A DNA stretch of 64,000 nucleotides from Oncomelania hupensis. Taxonomy: Eukaryota; Mollusca; Gastropoda; Littorinimorpha; Pomatiopsidae. The stretch is from assembly GCA_036898135.1 (NCBI GenBank), contig CM072515.1:68399567-68463566 (forward strand). The letters run 5' to 3'. How positions within the stretch are numbered: position 1 is the first letter of the stretch; each line of letters starts with the position of its first letter. The position numbers and the translations under genes were made by a program. Positions 1 to 11,566 of this stretch are shown one piece after another. Under the pieces are notes generated by a model. It did no database searches, was not told the DNA's origin, and saw nothing but the letters and a program-made list of their open reading frames with translations.

Positions 1-2
1 TT

Positions 3-974
3 CCATTCGGACTCCACAACGCACCCAGTATCTTCAGCGCCATGATGCGAAAACTCCTGGCACCCCTGAGCAGCGAGCACCTACATTCGTTCATGGACGA
101 CATCCTCATCGCAACACCTACGTGGGAGGAACATGTCACGCTCCTACAGCAACTACTCGCCCGCCTCAGAGACACGGGATTGACGGCAAGACCCACCAAA
201 TGTCAGATTGGATTCACAGAACTAGAATTTCTGGGACACACCATCAGTCAAGGAAGCCTGCGACCGGTAGAGAAGACAGTGAAACGCCTACTCGACGCTC
301 CTAGGCCCAAGACCAAGAAGGAAGTGCAGTCGTTTCTAGGACTCTGCGGCTTCTACCAGAAGTTCATCCCCAACTACAACAGCATCGCCGTACCACTGAC
401 AAATGGAACCCGGAAAATCGCCCCGGACAAAGTAGTTTGGACAGCGGAATGTGAGACAGCATTCCAAACACTCAAGGACAGAATGACATCGGCGCCAGTA
501 CTCCACCTACCCGATTTGACTCAGCCATTCGTTCTTCGCACCGACGCAAGCGACTTAGGCCTCGGAGCAGTACTGCTACAGCGCGACCCCAAGAATGCAG
601 AGACGCTATTCCCTGTCGCCTACGCCAGCAGAAAATTGAGACCCGCCGAGACCCACTACGCCACGTCGGAGAAGGAATGCCTTGGACTAGTCTGGGCCAT
701 ACAGAAATTCCAACTCTACCTGTATGGGACCCACTTCACTGTTCAGGTGGACCACCAACCACTATCGTTCCTGGCAGCCTCCAAGTCTTTGAACTCTCGC
801 CTGATGAGATGGGCACTCACCCTTCAGGCATACTCATTCCAGATCGAGTACATCCCCGGCAAGGAAAACCACGGAGCCGACTACCTCAGTCGCCATCTCG
901 TGGAGGACACAGCAGCTGTCGCCCACCCAACACAACTAAGGGCCACAGCACCAGAATTCGTCCCCGCCCAGTAA
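3..974 (+). CDS. Ty3/gypsy (Gmr1-like) pol C-terminus: reverse transcriptase and RNase H, 5' cut by window
   Basis: The reading frame is already open at base 3 and runs to a stop at 972-974. Counting from the first Met (42), the RT active-site motif FMDD is at residues 17-20, preceded by the PFGLHNAPS RT motif. The RT thumb and connection include FLGH and the KKEVQSFLGL motif. RNase H follows, with RTDAS (D168), EKE (210-212), VDH (D237) and ENHGADYLSR (D280). No stops interrupt it. The protein ends about 20 residues after RNase H, with no integrase, and the LTR begins only 168 bp later. Ordinary Ty3/gypsy pol ends with integrase. An end at RNase H fits the Gmr1 group, where integrase lies upstream of RT. 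Gag, protease and integrase would be left of the window. The order is inferred; the domains are seen. Confidence 0.9.
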   Translation, partial: PFGLHNAPSIFSAMMRKLLAPLSSEHLHSFMDDILIATPTWEEHVTLLQQLLARLRDTGLTARPTKCQIGFTELEFLGHTISQGSLRPVEKTVKRLLDAPRPKTKKEVQSFLGLCGFYQKFIPNYNSIAVPLTNGTRKIAPDKVVWTAECETAFQTLKDRMTSAPVLHLPDLTQPFVLRTDASDLGLGAVLLQRDPKNAETLFPVAYASRKLRPAETHYATSEKECLGLVWAIQKFQLYLYGTHFTVQVDHQPLSFLAASKSLNSRLMRWALTLQAYSFQIEYIPGKENHGADYLSRHLVEDTAAVAHPTQLRATAPEFVPAQ

Positions 975-1141
975 TACCCTGTCACTAGTGTCCATAGCTA
1001 CCTGGCACAGCATTGCAGCTCAGGTAGAGCAACTTAACTAGTGTGTAAATAGGACCCTAGGATAGTGCAGTGTTAAACTAGGCTCTGTAGTAGAAAAAGG
1101 TCGAATCCAGTAGTCATCGCCTTTTTTCAGTTGAGGGAGCC

Positions 1142-2669
1142 TGTCATGAATTGGCTAGTGTTAACTCTGCTTATTACTATTTAGCCATGTGTAGTCTTTG
1201 TAACAGTAGAGAGTTAGTATAGTACACAGCCAGCAGGTAAAGTACACACAGCGAGCCACCCACATCGCAGTGAGTCAGCACTTGAGTTTTGAATCGGACC
1301 GTTTTAACCAATCAGAGCAGGCTCAGTGGGTAGAGCAGTTCTGCCTGTGTCAAAACCTAGCACAGTTTGAATCAGTCGTGTGTGAGACGAGGGAGAAGTA
1401 ACATCTACTTAGCTAGCAGAGAACTATCTTCACTCATAGACCAGGAAGCAGGACTTAGAATCTCAGAATTCTATCAAGTCACTACGGGCCTGAACTTGTC
1501 AAACAGGTAAATGAACACCCTTCTGTTTCATCGTGATATATTTATATTATTGTGGAAATTATGTTTGTGGAATTTGCTATGCATAAATGTGAATGATTAA
1601 TCCGAATTTGCGGGACCACGTGGAAGAGCCGACCACGAGGCGAAACACAACCGGTTGCGCCGCCATGTTGTATCCCGTACGGAACCACTGTTGTTTAACT
1701 TATATGTATGTTTGCAGACCAGTGGCTGTACCACTGAAGGTTTATAATATTATTAATTCTGTATGTGTATAGTTAGACACGATTTATATTTATGTATGTA
1801 TAGGAATTTAGAGTTGAGATTCCAGTGGAACCCGGAAGTAGCAGAATGTTCGTCGCTTATGTATAGAGATGTGGAGCTATCACTGAGGGCTACTTGGCTT
1901 TCAGTGAGACGCTCTGCACAAACCGATTATTCAGGGTTGTGCAGAATTTCGTCTCTTATATTACAGACGAGCAGGCGAGCTATCCCGAGCTATCCCGAGC
2001 TATCCCGAGCTATCCCACTCCACAGAAACGACTAGTTGGTTGAGGAGACTCTACCGCACCAGACGGAAAGAGCTGCCTTGAAAGACACCCTGTCAGACCC
2101 CACAGCGTGGCAAGGGAACCCAACTACACAATTACCCAGGTGGACCAGAAGCTACCTCACAGAAGGACTTCGCACGCTCCATCTAGCAGTTAAGTGAACA
2201 CGCCAAGGTGCACTTAAACTGATCATAACAGGACCACAGTAGTCCAACTCTTCAGAAACTGTAAAACGGACCACAGTAGTCCAAATCTACATGAGATATA
2301 CTAGCAAAGTGCCCGAGGAAGATAAAACAGCTGCCTAGACTATCAGCGATCGAACTATTAGCAGTGACTGAGACTTTTTAAGTTAGATTAGTACTTAGAG
2401 AATCTTGTATAGAGTAGAAGAAATAAATGTGTGATTTTAACTGTTATCAAGTGGCTGGACTACATATGATTCATAGCCGTGTGAAAGCTAGTGTGACAGT
2501 AATCTTTTACCATTTTTCTATCTATTTCTGTACCCCAACCTTAACACAGAACGAGCTAAACAAATAAATTTATTAAAGTAATTCATAGGGTGACTTACTA
2601 GCAGTTCCCACCGAATAAACGTGAGGGTCCATAATTCCATTGTGCAGAGCCCATAAACCCCACGTGACA
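1142..2669 (+). repeat. 3' LTR of element A (copy A1)
   Basis: The LTR starts TGTCA directly after a purine-rich tract (GAGGGAG, about 1132-1138) downstream of the RNase H stop, and ends GTGACA. The boundaries were fixed by comparison with a second copy at 30853-37967 that has a perfect target duplication. Length is 1528 bp. An AATAAA signal lies near 2423. A 10-bp unit (GAGCTATCCC) repeats four times at about 1978-2018. The 5' LTR is outside the window, so the target duplication cannot be checked here. Confidence 0.85.
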
Positions 2670-2679
2670 AATGGATTGG

Positions 2680-3300
2680 GTGAATGCCATCTTTATCCCC
2701 ACCATTATCCTCAGCCACATCAACATCATCAATACCCTCATCACAACTGTTATCAACACCATCAATAGTTACTTCAGTGAGGTTTGGCGCATTAATACCA
2801 CCAATATGAGGTGTATGAGCATCGGTGTCACAAAGTGTTTGTACACGATAATCGGTATAAGAAATGCCATCACAAACATCGTCAACACCAATATGATTTT
2901 GATCATTCATACCAATTCCGCGAAGATATATATTTACATCTGCCTCAACAAGAGGGAAATGTTCACCATAATAACTGTTACTAGAGGAAATGAGCAGGTT
3001 AGTTTAGAAGAATCTAAAAACCCACCTGTTCTCCAAATATTTCAGCCATTGAAAGTTCGCCAAAGTCCCTGCCACCAGAAGTAACTAATTAACGACAGTG
3101 GTGGATATGGTGATGGTTGATGTGGTGGTGGTGGTGGCGGAGGTGGTAGTAGTTGTCGTGGTGGTGGTGGATACTTGTGATGGTCGTCGTTCGCTGTCGT
3201 TATGGTGGTGGCGGCGGTGGCGGTGGTGGTGATGTCAGTAAAAGGATTAGTAAAAAAAAAAAAAAAAAAAAAGAAGAAGAAGAAGAAGAATTTAGTGTTA
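2680..3300. repeat. Degenerate ATC/GAT-rich tract, then GGT-rich and A/GAA microsatellites
   Basis: Bases 2680-2910 are imperfect CATCA/ATCAA repeats. Bases 3100-3235 are GGT/GGC-rich. 3251-3291 is an A-run followed by GAA repeats. Open frames here (up to 137 codons) are low-complexity by-products. No gene is seen. Confidence 0.8.
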
Positions 3301-5315
3301 AAAGGTAGTATGCGCACCCCCTTCCCCTTGGTTGCCTGCTCCCATCCCAATTTCAGCATTTTATTTAAAAGCGCTTTTTACCTGGGTTATAGGTTTATCG
3401 TTTTAACCTCCCACGTGGAGGAATTTCTCTTGTGCGCATGCTCACATTTCCCAGTTGTGGATGGTCCCGCACCTCCCCATCCCCACCCCCCACCTCCTCC
3501 CCTACCCCCGAATTTGACTAGAGAGGGGGTGCGTGCTGCTTCTTAGTTTAGCCCATGGTCTTGCGGTCAACGGACCCAGGGTCCTACATTTTTACATTTT
3601 TGTGATCTTCACGTAATGGGCTTATGAAATTTGGCAAAGTCAACTATTTTATTCCATAAAATCATACCTTGCCTTATTGCTTGTTTGTATTTTACTGGCT
3701 CAGTCAATCAGAGGACCAGGATTAAGTTCTGTCAGTGTATTTGATTGTATTTATTCTATATTGTATTTGATTGCATAAAGCCATGTTTGATTTCGTGTTA
3801 ATGTTTCTTACATCTTTTAGATTTAAAATATATGTATATATGTATGTTGTTGTTTTTAATTTTTAAAAATACTTTTGTTTAATTTTATTGGACATGTGTA
3901 TATTCACGAATTTTATCTTATTGTTTTGGCCGCTTATGATGATTCTGTGTGTGTTTATTTGTAGGCATGTGGTGTTAGATGTATGTAGTTTTTATTTTTA
4001 AATTTTTGTATTTATTTATTTTTATTTATTTATTTATATATACACCATGTTTTAATGTGTTGTACAGTCTCTAATTGTGCGAGTGCTTGTGTGAGAGTAT
4101 GCGTGTAAGCGCTTTGAGCAGACTTTTTAGTTTGGAATTGAGCTTTATAAAATAAATTATTATTATAAAAGAGCTAATCCTACCGGGGCCAATCCTACTG
4201 GGGTCCTAGCCTGCAGGGTCCAGTCCTGCCGGGTTCAGCTGAAGGTATGCCAGAGGTCTGGCAGTGTTCTAATTCTAATTCTTAAGTTTTATTTTTCAGA
4301 CTTAGTATAAAGGTAGATCCTTCGAGAAGCGAAGTGAACGAAGGTTTCGAAGATGAGGTAAGAACAAATTTTATTGAAACTTCTTTCTTTTGTTGGTTAT
4401 ATGTGCATGCGGATTTTATGTTTGATGATTGTAATGCATTAAGTATAGGTTATTTTTTAAAAAAAAACTGTCAAAATGAATGCATTATGAAATTTAATTT
4501 TGTTTCTTTGTTCAAATAGTAATGTCTTTAGATGGCAGTGAGACCTGTTCTGTTTTGTGCGTTTTATAGACTATGATTGTTTTGGGTTAAGGCCCGATCC
4601 CCGTACAGATAGGAAAGCAGTTTAGTTAGTCTAGCTCTCACAAGTTAACGCTCACAGCACGCGTTACACTTTTCTTGACTCTACTAGAGGTAGATGATGT
4701 GGACTTCTCGTCGCTGTGACTGCAGGTATACATTGTTTTATTATATTATTTAAAATATAATAGTATTATTAAACGATGATATTGTATTGATTATGTAAGA
4801 AAATTAATTATACATAATGGTGTTATATTAGTGTGAAGGATAGAGTGGTGAAGAGACAAACGGAATGGTTCACTGTAATTTTGAATAACGAGTTGAATTC
4901 GGATAATTAACTGATTTGAAGTTGAAACTTCAGTGTAAAGCATTCATTCCATTGGTATGAATGAAATTAATTGGTGTCATTGACGTAATAATTAGTTGTT
5001 ATAATTAGTTGTAGAATTTTAGTTTCAGTTGGTGAACTGTATTTGATATGGATGAAATGGATTATTTTGAGCCACTGGTCCCGGTGTCACGTCGTCACCG
5101 TTCCGGGTGTCTTACTTTAGCCGGGCGCCATTGCGCATGCGACAGTTCAAGTCGGGCCGGCTTTTTCACGATGTTCTTAGGCGTCGTAACCCTAACCCTT
5201 ACTAAGACTACGATAGCACTGTGCGCATGCGTCGAATTTTGTAATGCGTCGACCAATCAGAATGCTCCCAGTCGCTCTCAGCCCAAATAAGATACTAGGT
5301 ACTTTAATGATGTCA
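3301..5315. other. No recognised gene; LINE-like 3' tail near 4080-4170
   Basis: AT-rich non-coding sequence. Around 4110-4170 an AGCGCTTTGAGC...TTATAAAATAAATTATTATTAT stretch (written in parts) resembles the 3' terminus of L2/CR1-type retroposons with an ATT tail. 4175-4245 holds a degenerate 16-bp CCTAC(C/T)GGGG-type repeat. Nothing else could be assigned. Confidence 0.5.
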
Positions 5316-5322
5316 CACCGGC

Positions 5323-5323
<1 letters not shown>

Positions 5324-5411
<88 letters not shown>
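5324..5411 (+). repeat. (GA)n microsatellite
   Basis: About 45 GA units, with one CAGA interruption near 5353. Confidence 0.95.
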
Positions 5412-5412
<1 letters not shown>

Positions 5413-5553
5413 TATGTAAAGGTCCAAAGAAAGTGTACGCATCTCGAAAACGTTAATGTCATTATCTTCTTTTTCTGCAGAAGTATTTAGCTGCAGGGTC
5501 CTCAAGAAGAAGAAGAAGAGAAGGTACAATAAGAATTGCTCCTAAGAACGGCT

Positions 5554-6295
5554 CTGTGGGTTCGGGCACTAAATAGAATAGACCCAACGTTTCCCGGCGT
5601 GTCGCAAGAGGCGACTAACAGGGGTGATGTTAGCACGGCATCACTGGGCGAAACTCTTCTACACAGAAGTCACCGGCCAGGGCGGAGGAACCTCACGTTA
5701 CTACAAGTTCAACGACCACGTGCTCAGGGCCAAGGCGAGCCACACTGTTTTCGTGGATTTCGGCTGTGGCCAACATCCTGGAGAGGATTGGGAACCGCCA
5801 GGTCTTTTTTGCCCAAGACACAATACATGATGAAACTGTCCACTAATTCCATACCGGATCGGTCGTCGCCCGGCTCAATAAGGACCGCGCCTTCCATTGG
5901 CCACCAGGACGGAGGTAATAAGTATGCTACTGATGGGCAATTTAGCAAGATCCGCACGAGAAACAACATCGTCATAGGAACCTAGAATGTCAGGACCCTA
6001 ACTGCGGAAGAAAAATTAGAAGAACTGGCCCACGAGCTGGACCGCTATCGATGGAACGTTTTAGGTATCAGCGAACTGAGCTGGAAAGGCCTAGGTGAAA
6101 CAACGACCAACAAAGGCCACAAGCTCTATTTCAGCGGTAGAGATGACAGGCACGAACACGGCGTTGGATTTTTGGTCCACAAGAACATTCTAGCCACTGT
6201 CATGGGTTGGCGTCCAGTCTCCAGTAGTTACCATCCGTCTGAGAGCAGCCCCTTTCAACATCACCATCATCCAGGCCTATGCCCCAACATCAGAC
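5554..6295 (+). mobile_element. LINE family L, copy L1: 5' UTR and endonuclease N-terminus
   Basis: The 5' end (CTGTGGGTTCGGGC) matches the 5' end of minus-strand copy L7 near 50601, so both look 5'-complete. About 390 bp of UTR-like sequence lead into the endonuclease frame (SKIRTRNNIVIGT, then NVRTL, SELSWKGLG, HGVGFLVHK), with a TGG-to-TAG stop in the WNVR motif. Homology breaks exactly where LTR C1 begins (CATCAGAC then TGTAAC), at about residue 128 of the intact L10 protein. It probably continues as copy L2 at 11567, which resumes at about residue 247. Confidence 0.85.
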
Positions 6296-7598
6296 TGTAA
6301 CCAATTGGCCGTAGCCTTGGTTAATGAAAATGTGTGATCTATTTTGCTGTTCCCTGAAACACGCTACATCTAAATAAACGCAGACGTACGAGATATTAGG
6401 ATGAAAATAGTTGTGATGCCAAGATAGTTAGTAGGGATTGAAAAATGTACAAAGTGTGAAATGAAGAGCGGAAGTTGTAGAAATAATAAATTTATTTTAC
6501 ACGCCACTCGCCGTGTGCCCCCACCCCCCTCCTCCGCCCCCACCCCCGTACCTCCTGTCCCCATCAAATGTTTGACCTGAGTCATCCAAACACGTCAATC
6601 ATTTATTTAGTTACGTGCGCGGTCAGAGTATTAAAGTTATAGTGTTGATACATGTGACACTGATAGTTTGTATGAACAATGTTGGTCCCATGCCTGTATT
6701 TAGATTTTAATTTTGAGCATTTGTTGCATAAACTTGAGTATAGCAAGGTGATAATTATGAATGAATATTTATGTTTAGTTAGTAAGTTTAGAGTTTTGTT
6801 AATTAGCAGTTGATATATATTTTGGTTAGGAATATATATGTTAATTGACGCTTGATGTGTTATGTTTATTGCTTTGGTATATTGTCTAATGTAATTATTG
6901 TGTGTGTTTTTATTGTGTGTGTTTTTATTGTGTGTGTTTTTATTGTGTGTGTTATGATTATGTAGAAATAACTTTAATAATGGTGAACGTTTGATTTCAT
7001 TTGTGTTTTGTGTCAGACTAGTGCTGTCAACAGGCAGTGTCAAAAGTTGAAATGTAGATGTATATTTTCTACGGAAGAGGATGTCAGCACGAAGGGTTCC
7101 ATTGTTGTGTGGGAAACAATGTTTTGATTGACAGGAAGGGAGGAATAGTGTTAGGACCGATGGTCGAGTTTTGGAGCAAATTGCTCTTGGAATGATAATA
7201 ATAAGAATGAGTGCAGGACAGGGATTCGTGGTAGTTAGAACAGATAGATAGAGAGAGAAGGAGATAGAAAGAGGGACGAGACTCGGACAGTACCAAGAGA
7301 AGATGGTTTAGTTTAGTTAGAGTTAGAATGGGAAATAAACTGTAGGGAAGTAGGAATCAACGTAGGACAATGTTGTAGAAGAGTGAAATATAGATTTGTG
7401 AACACTGTAAATGCTACTTGCTAAATGTTTTCTGTGTCTGTGTTCAGTAAAGTTGCTAAAACGCACACCTTCCAGCCTGCGTGTTTTATTTCTGTTTGTG
7501 AATATATTTGTAAATTATGTGTGGTGTGACTCTGGACATTAACACCTAACACCATCACCGGACACGACCACCAACAACAACAATCCCCCATCACTACA
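6296..7598 (+). repeat. LTR of Ty3/gypsy element C1 (long form)
   Basis: It begins TGTAACC inside the LINE and ends CACTACA. A primer-binding-like TGGCGCTGCGAGCAGG follows at about 7601. The first ~310 bp recur inverted at 9232-9544, but the following ~980 bp are absent there. AATAAA lies near 7334. Length is 1303 bp. The stretch 6912-6950 carries a tandem TTTTTATTGTGTGTG repeat. Confidence 0.8.
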
Positions 7599-7770
7599 AA
7601 TGGCGCTGCGAGCAGGATTGGAAGGGTACTGAGCACAGGTTAGATAACAATTGAGGAAGTTTGATGCAAGTAGGGTTGGAAAGATACTGAATACAGCGAG
7701 ATATAAGATTGCTCAGCAGGATAGGATGGGAGGATGCTGAACACAGGTTAAAGAACAATTTACTCAGGCG
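7599..7770 (+). other. Leader of element C1 with primer-binding site
   Basis: Bases 7601-7745 recur inverted at about 9080-9222. Both copies start with TGGCGCTGCGAGCAGG right after an LTR end, as expected for a tRNA primer-binding site and gag leader. Gag, protease and RT are missing, because integrase sequence begins within ~30 bp. Confidence 0.7.
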
Positions 7771-8725
7771 ATTTCAACACGCAACCAAGAGGCTGTGACT
7801 GTGGCCAAAGTGCTGGTGAAAGAGTGGTTCTAGCGTTTTGGCGTGCCTCAATGCATCCACAGCGACCAAGGCCGCAACTTCGGAGCAGAGGTCATTGCAG
7901 AGCTGAGCAAGATCTACAACATCCAGAAGTCCAGAACAACACCCTATCATCCCGAAGGCAACGGACAATGTGAGAGGTTCAACCGGTATAATGCCGCTCA
8001 CCCCTTGATCCAGCTAGAAGAGGTGATCAACAAGGTGAAAACATTTGTGCAAGAAGAGACGGTGGCCTGAACATCTTCCCGAACTGGTGCAAGCCTACAA
8101 CTACACGCCGCATGCTTCCACTGGGTTCGCTCCACACTTCCTCCTGTTTGGGCAGGAGCCCAGACTTCCAGTGGATGAGCTGTTGGGTCGTCCAGGGCCA
8201 TCAGCCTTTGGTCCTGTAGACTGGGTGCGACAACATCGTCACCGACTTCAAGAAGCGCATCACAAGGCTCTTCAACAACTGAAAGAAGCAGCCACGGAGA
8301 GAGCCCGCATCACCGACCAAACCGTAAGAGAAAAGCCGCTACAGGTAGGCGATTTTGTATATATCATTAACCGAGTGGTCGGACAAAATAAGATGCAAGA
8401 CATTTGGAGGACAGAACTGTATGTGATTGTCAATCGACCTTATGGAGACTCTAGTTGTGTATACACGGTGAAACCTTACAAAGGTGGGCCAACAATGACT
8501 CTCAATAGAAAAGACCTGAAGCTGGCCAAACCGCCGCTTGATATGCAGGACATTGTGCTACCAGATAGGCCTGAGAGTAATGACTATAATACAGATAGTG
8601 AAGAAGACATTCGATATTACACATTACCGGCCAAGAGACCTACCTTGAGCCAGGTATCGACGTCAAGTCCCGCAGTTCAGCGTAGATCAAAGCGCATTGC
8701 TGCTAGGCAGGCAAACCAAGATTAG
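7771..8725 (+). pseudogene. Ty3/gypsy element C1 integrase and pol C-terminus, broken
   Basis: A first frame gives the second part of an integrase catalytic core: [12 protein letters not shown] (Asp), [17 protein letters not shown] (Glu), typical of DD35E integrases. A stop lies upstream at 7831-7833, so the first Asp region is lost. A foreign-looking segment (about 7985-8060) and a frameshift follow. From about 8060 a clean frame runs to 8725: LPELVQAYNYTPHAST, FLLFGQEPRLPVDELLG, the QVGDFVYI C-terminal module, and a basic RRSKRIAARQANQ end. Everything from gag through RNase H is deleted. Integrase is C-terminal here, the usual Ty3/gypsy order, unlike elements A and B. Confidence 0.85.
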
Positions 8726-9084
8726 AGACTCTTAAATGCAATGTGTTGCCTGAGAAATTAGGGAACTAGTATGTTGAATTCTTGACTTTGATACGATAGT
8801 TGCTCGAGAAATGTCGCTAGGAATGATTATTTGATAAGACGTTTTGATTAGAAACCATGTTAGTTTTGGTGTTTGAGATAGTTAGGAGTTTACACTCTTT
8901 TTGGAATGGATTACGTAGTTTAGCCTGATTTCTTATTGAGTTTTTATTTTATTATGACTTATTATTAATATTGGTGCTAGACCCTATTTAATATAAGATA
9001 ATCTCGCCCATTTGCTCATTTGTGAGTTGAGAATATAATGCAGTCTTAATATTTTATTTGAAATAATACATTTAGAGATTGAAT
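8726..9084 (+). other. 3' untranslated part of element C1
   Basis: It aligns with the inverted stretch 11075-11430 downstream of the second pol C-terminus. The homology ends at AGAGATTGAATTC, where inverted C2 leader begins. No polypurine tract or 3' LTR follows in the plus direction. Confidence 0.7.
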
Positions 9085-9552
9085 TCAGCATCCTCCCATC
9101 CTATCCTGCTCAATCTTATATCTCGCTGTATTCAGTATCTTTCCAACCCTACTTGCATCAAACTTCCTCACTTGTTATCTAACCTGTGCTCAGTACCCTT
9201 CCAATCCTGCTCGCAGCGCCATTTGTAGCTACTAAATGATTGACGTATTTGGATGACTCAGGTCAAACATTTGATGGGGACAGGAGGTACGGGGGTGGGG
9301 GCGGGGAAAGGAGGGGGAGGAGGGGGCGCACGGCGAGTGGCGTGTAAAATAAATTTATTATTTCTACAACTTCCGCTCTTCATTTCACACTTTGTACATT
9401 TTTTCAATCCCTGCTATGTTGGCATCAAACTATTTTCATCCTAATATCTCATACGTCTGCGTTTATTTAGATGTAGCGTGTTTCAGGGAACAGCAAAATA
9501 GATCACACATTTTCATTAACCAAGGCTACGGCCAATTGGTTACATCCCCCCC
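9085..9552 (-). repeat. Inverted leader, short LTR C2 and polypurine tract of a second C element
   Basis: Read on the minus strand: polypurine GGGGGGGA (9552-9545), LTR TGTAACC...GCTACA (9544-9224, 321 bp), then TGGCGCTGCGAGCAGG leader (9221 to about 9085). A single LTR thus has both a 3'-LTR landmark before it and a 5'-LTR landmark after it. The LTR lacks about 980 bp found in C1. Confidence 0.8.
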
Positions 9553-11430
9553 AACCGTTATCCCATCAGCGTCCTCGCTGATGCAAACGTTGGTATACTA
9601 ACATATGGGATCTAACGTTGGAACAAGACAAGGAAAATAATTAGGGCTGTATTTGACAGACACACCAATTTTTCACCTATGATTGTCCATGCAATTAGGG
9701 GATCAATTCCATAATAAATCATCTGTTCGTGTTTATCTTCCTACAAACACGACACCAAATTCCTCCACTCAAAAAAATGAGGTAACTTGGAACGAATACT
9801 ATATCCCTGTGGTTAACATGTATTTTACATATCAACCTAAACAACGCTCATTGTTAAGATTCAGTGTGGGCATTGCCCCAACAAAGAGAAAGCATGTATT
9901 TGACATAGAGTTTAATCTTTGCTGATAGCACTGACTCAAAACAAAACATCTATTAACACTAAATGGATGCAATAAAATCTGAACGTTCTGAGGATGCCTT
10001 CACTGACCAAGACATAGAAAAAGCATGCATGTGGCAGAAGGCTTAGTCCTCTTGTCCAGAAAAACAAACTCCGTGAACAATTCAAACCAAATCTCATCCC
10101 CTTGGCATAATCTTATCGCCATTAAAACAACAATTTATCTCACCTCAAATATAATAGTTTTAACAGTGATTTTCGCCCACTTTGTAAGTTGGGAACAAGA
10201 ATTACGTTAAGTGACTATTACACATACTTATCATCCAACTTGCACTTTCTTTATATTCGTACAAAAGTCTCTCTTCCTTTTCACATTATATTTCCGCTAA
10301 CAGTTAAACAAATTCGTATGTATCGCAGTCCTCAGCCTCGCTTTTCTAAAGTAATTCATTTATTTACTACAACAATGTTTCCCCTCAAACTTCACGCAAC
10401 TAAAATCATTATCCTTCAATTCAAACAAATCTTCAATCCTGTATGTATCCTAATAAAATGAGCAAAGACAATCTCCGTCTTTAAAAGTAAAATACATATT
10501 TCTTTATCCACTGTTGTCCAAAAATCTAATCCGTTTGACAGGTTTCCCATCAAAATTCCTACCATTAATACGCAAAGTAGTTTTAAACAAAAACATAAAT
10601 ATTAAAGCACTCAAACCTCCTAAAAACATGAGCTACACACATGTGCACTAAAATCGATTGACAAACATAATCCACACATTAACATGCAAAAGATTAGCAC
10701 ATAAAATATACTTCACGCTGTAATGATTAATACATTAAAAATTCGACAAACACTATGAAAATTTACATAGATAGTTACATAATACACACATTTCAACAAA
10801 ATAGACATACGACGTCACAAATTACTTACTCTCGAAAAAGTTTTAACCATCTTTGGGTACACATACTAATCATCAAACCCAAATTCCAAACAGTTAAGCA
10901 CAAAATTAGATAATACCTATGTCACAAACAAAAGTAAAAGAAAACTATACATCGAAATTAACCTAAATATTTGGTCCCCCCCAAAAAAAATGGGTTTACT
11001 ACCGTCACACAATCGAACTCGCGAGCAAAACTAAACAACCAAAAAAAACAAAAACAAAAAAAATTAACTTTAACAATTCAATCTCTGAATTTGTTATTTC
11101 AGATAAAATATTAAGGCTGCATTATATTCCCCAATCGCAAATAAACATATGGAATAGACCAGTCTATCTTGAATAGGTTCTGGAAACCCTATTGGTAAAA
11201 AGCCACACTAAAATGAAGGCTCAACCAAAAATCAGACCAAACTACTTAACCCACACTATATTCCGAGTGTAAACTCCTCTCAAACACCAAAACTCACATG
11301 GTTTATAATCAAAAAGTCATATCAAATACACAATTCTAGCGACAATTCTCGGGTAACTATTTTACCATAATAAACAGTCCATCCCACTAGTTCTTAGATT
11401 TCACAGGCAAAACATTGCATTGTAAAGTCT
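9553..11430 (-). other. Long 3' region of element C2, no convincing ORF
   Basis: On the minus strand this runs from the pol stop (11431) to the polypurine tract. Its first ~355 bp match the C1 3' region. The remaining ~1.5 kb is AT-rich and has no minus-strand ORF of note. A decayed envelope or untranslated region cannot be told apart by eye. Confidence 0.55.
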
Positions 11431-11566
11431 CTAATATTGGTTTGCCTGCCTAGCAGCAATGCGTTTTGATCTACGCTGAGCTGCGGGACTTGACTTCGAT
11501 ACCTGGCTCAAGGTAGGTCTCTTGGCCGGTAATGTGTAATATCGAATGTCTTCTTCACTATCTGCA
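11431..11566 (-). pseudogene. Pol C-terminal fragment of element C2
   Basis: The minus frame reads DSEEDIRYYTLPAKRPTLS, then RRSKRIAARQAN and a stop, nearly identical to the C1 pol end at 8595-8725. It is cut at 11566, where LINE sequence resumes in plus orientation. Confidence 0.85.

Noticed and set aside
2518..3084. ORFs of 130 and 137 codons on opposite strands
   Set aside because: They lie in degenerate ATC repeats at and beyond the end of an LTR. Composition is low-complexity and there is no homology signal.
7843..8070. A functional integrase gene in element C1
   Set aside because: The first catalytic Asp region is lost behind a stop, and a frameshift follows the Glu motif.
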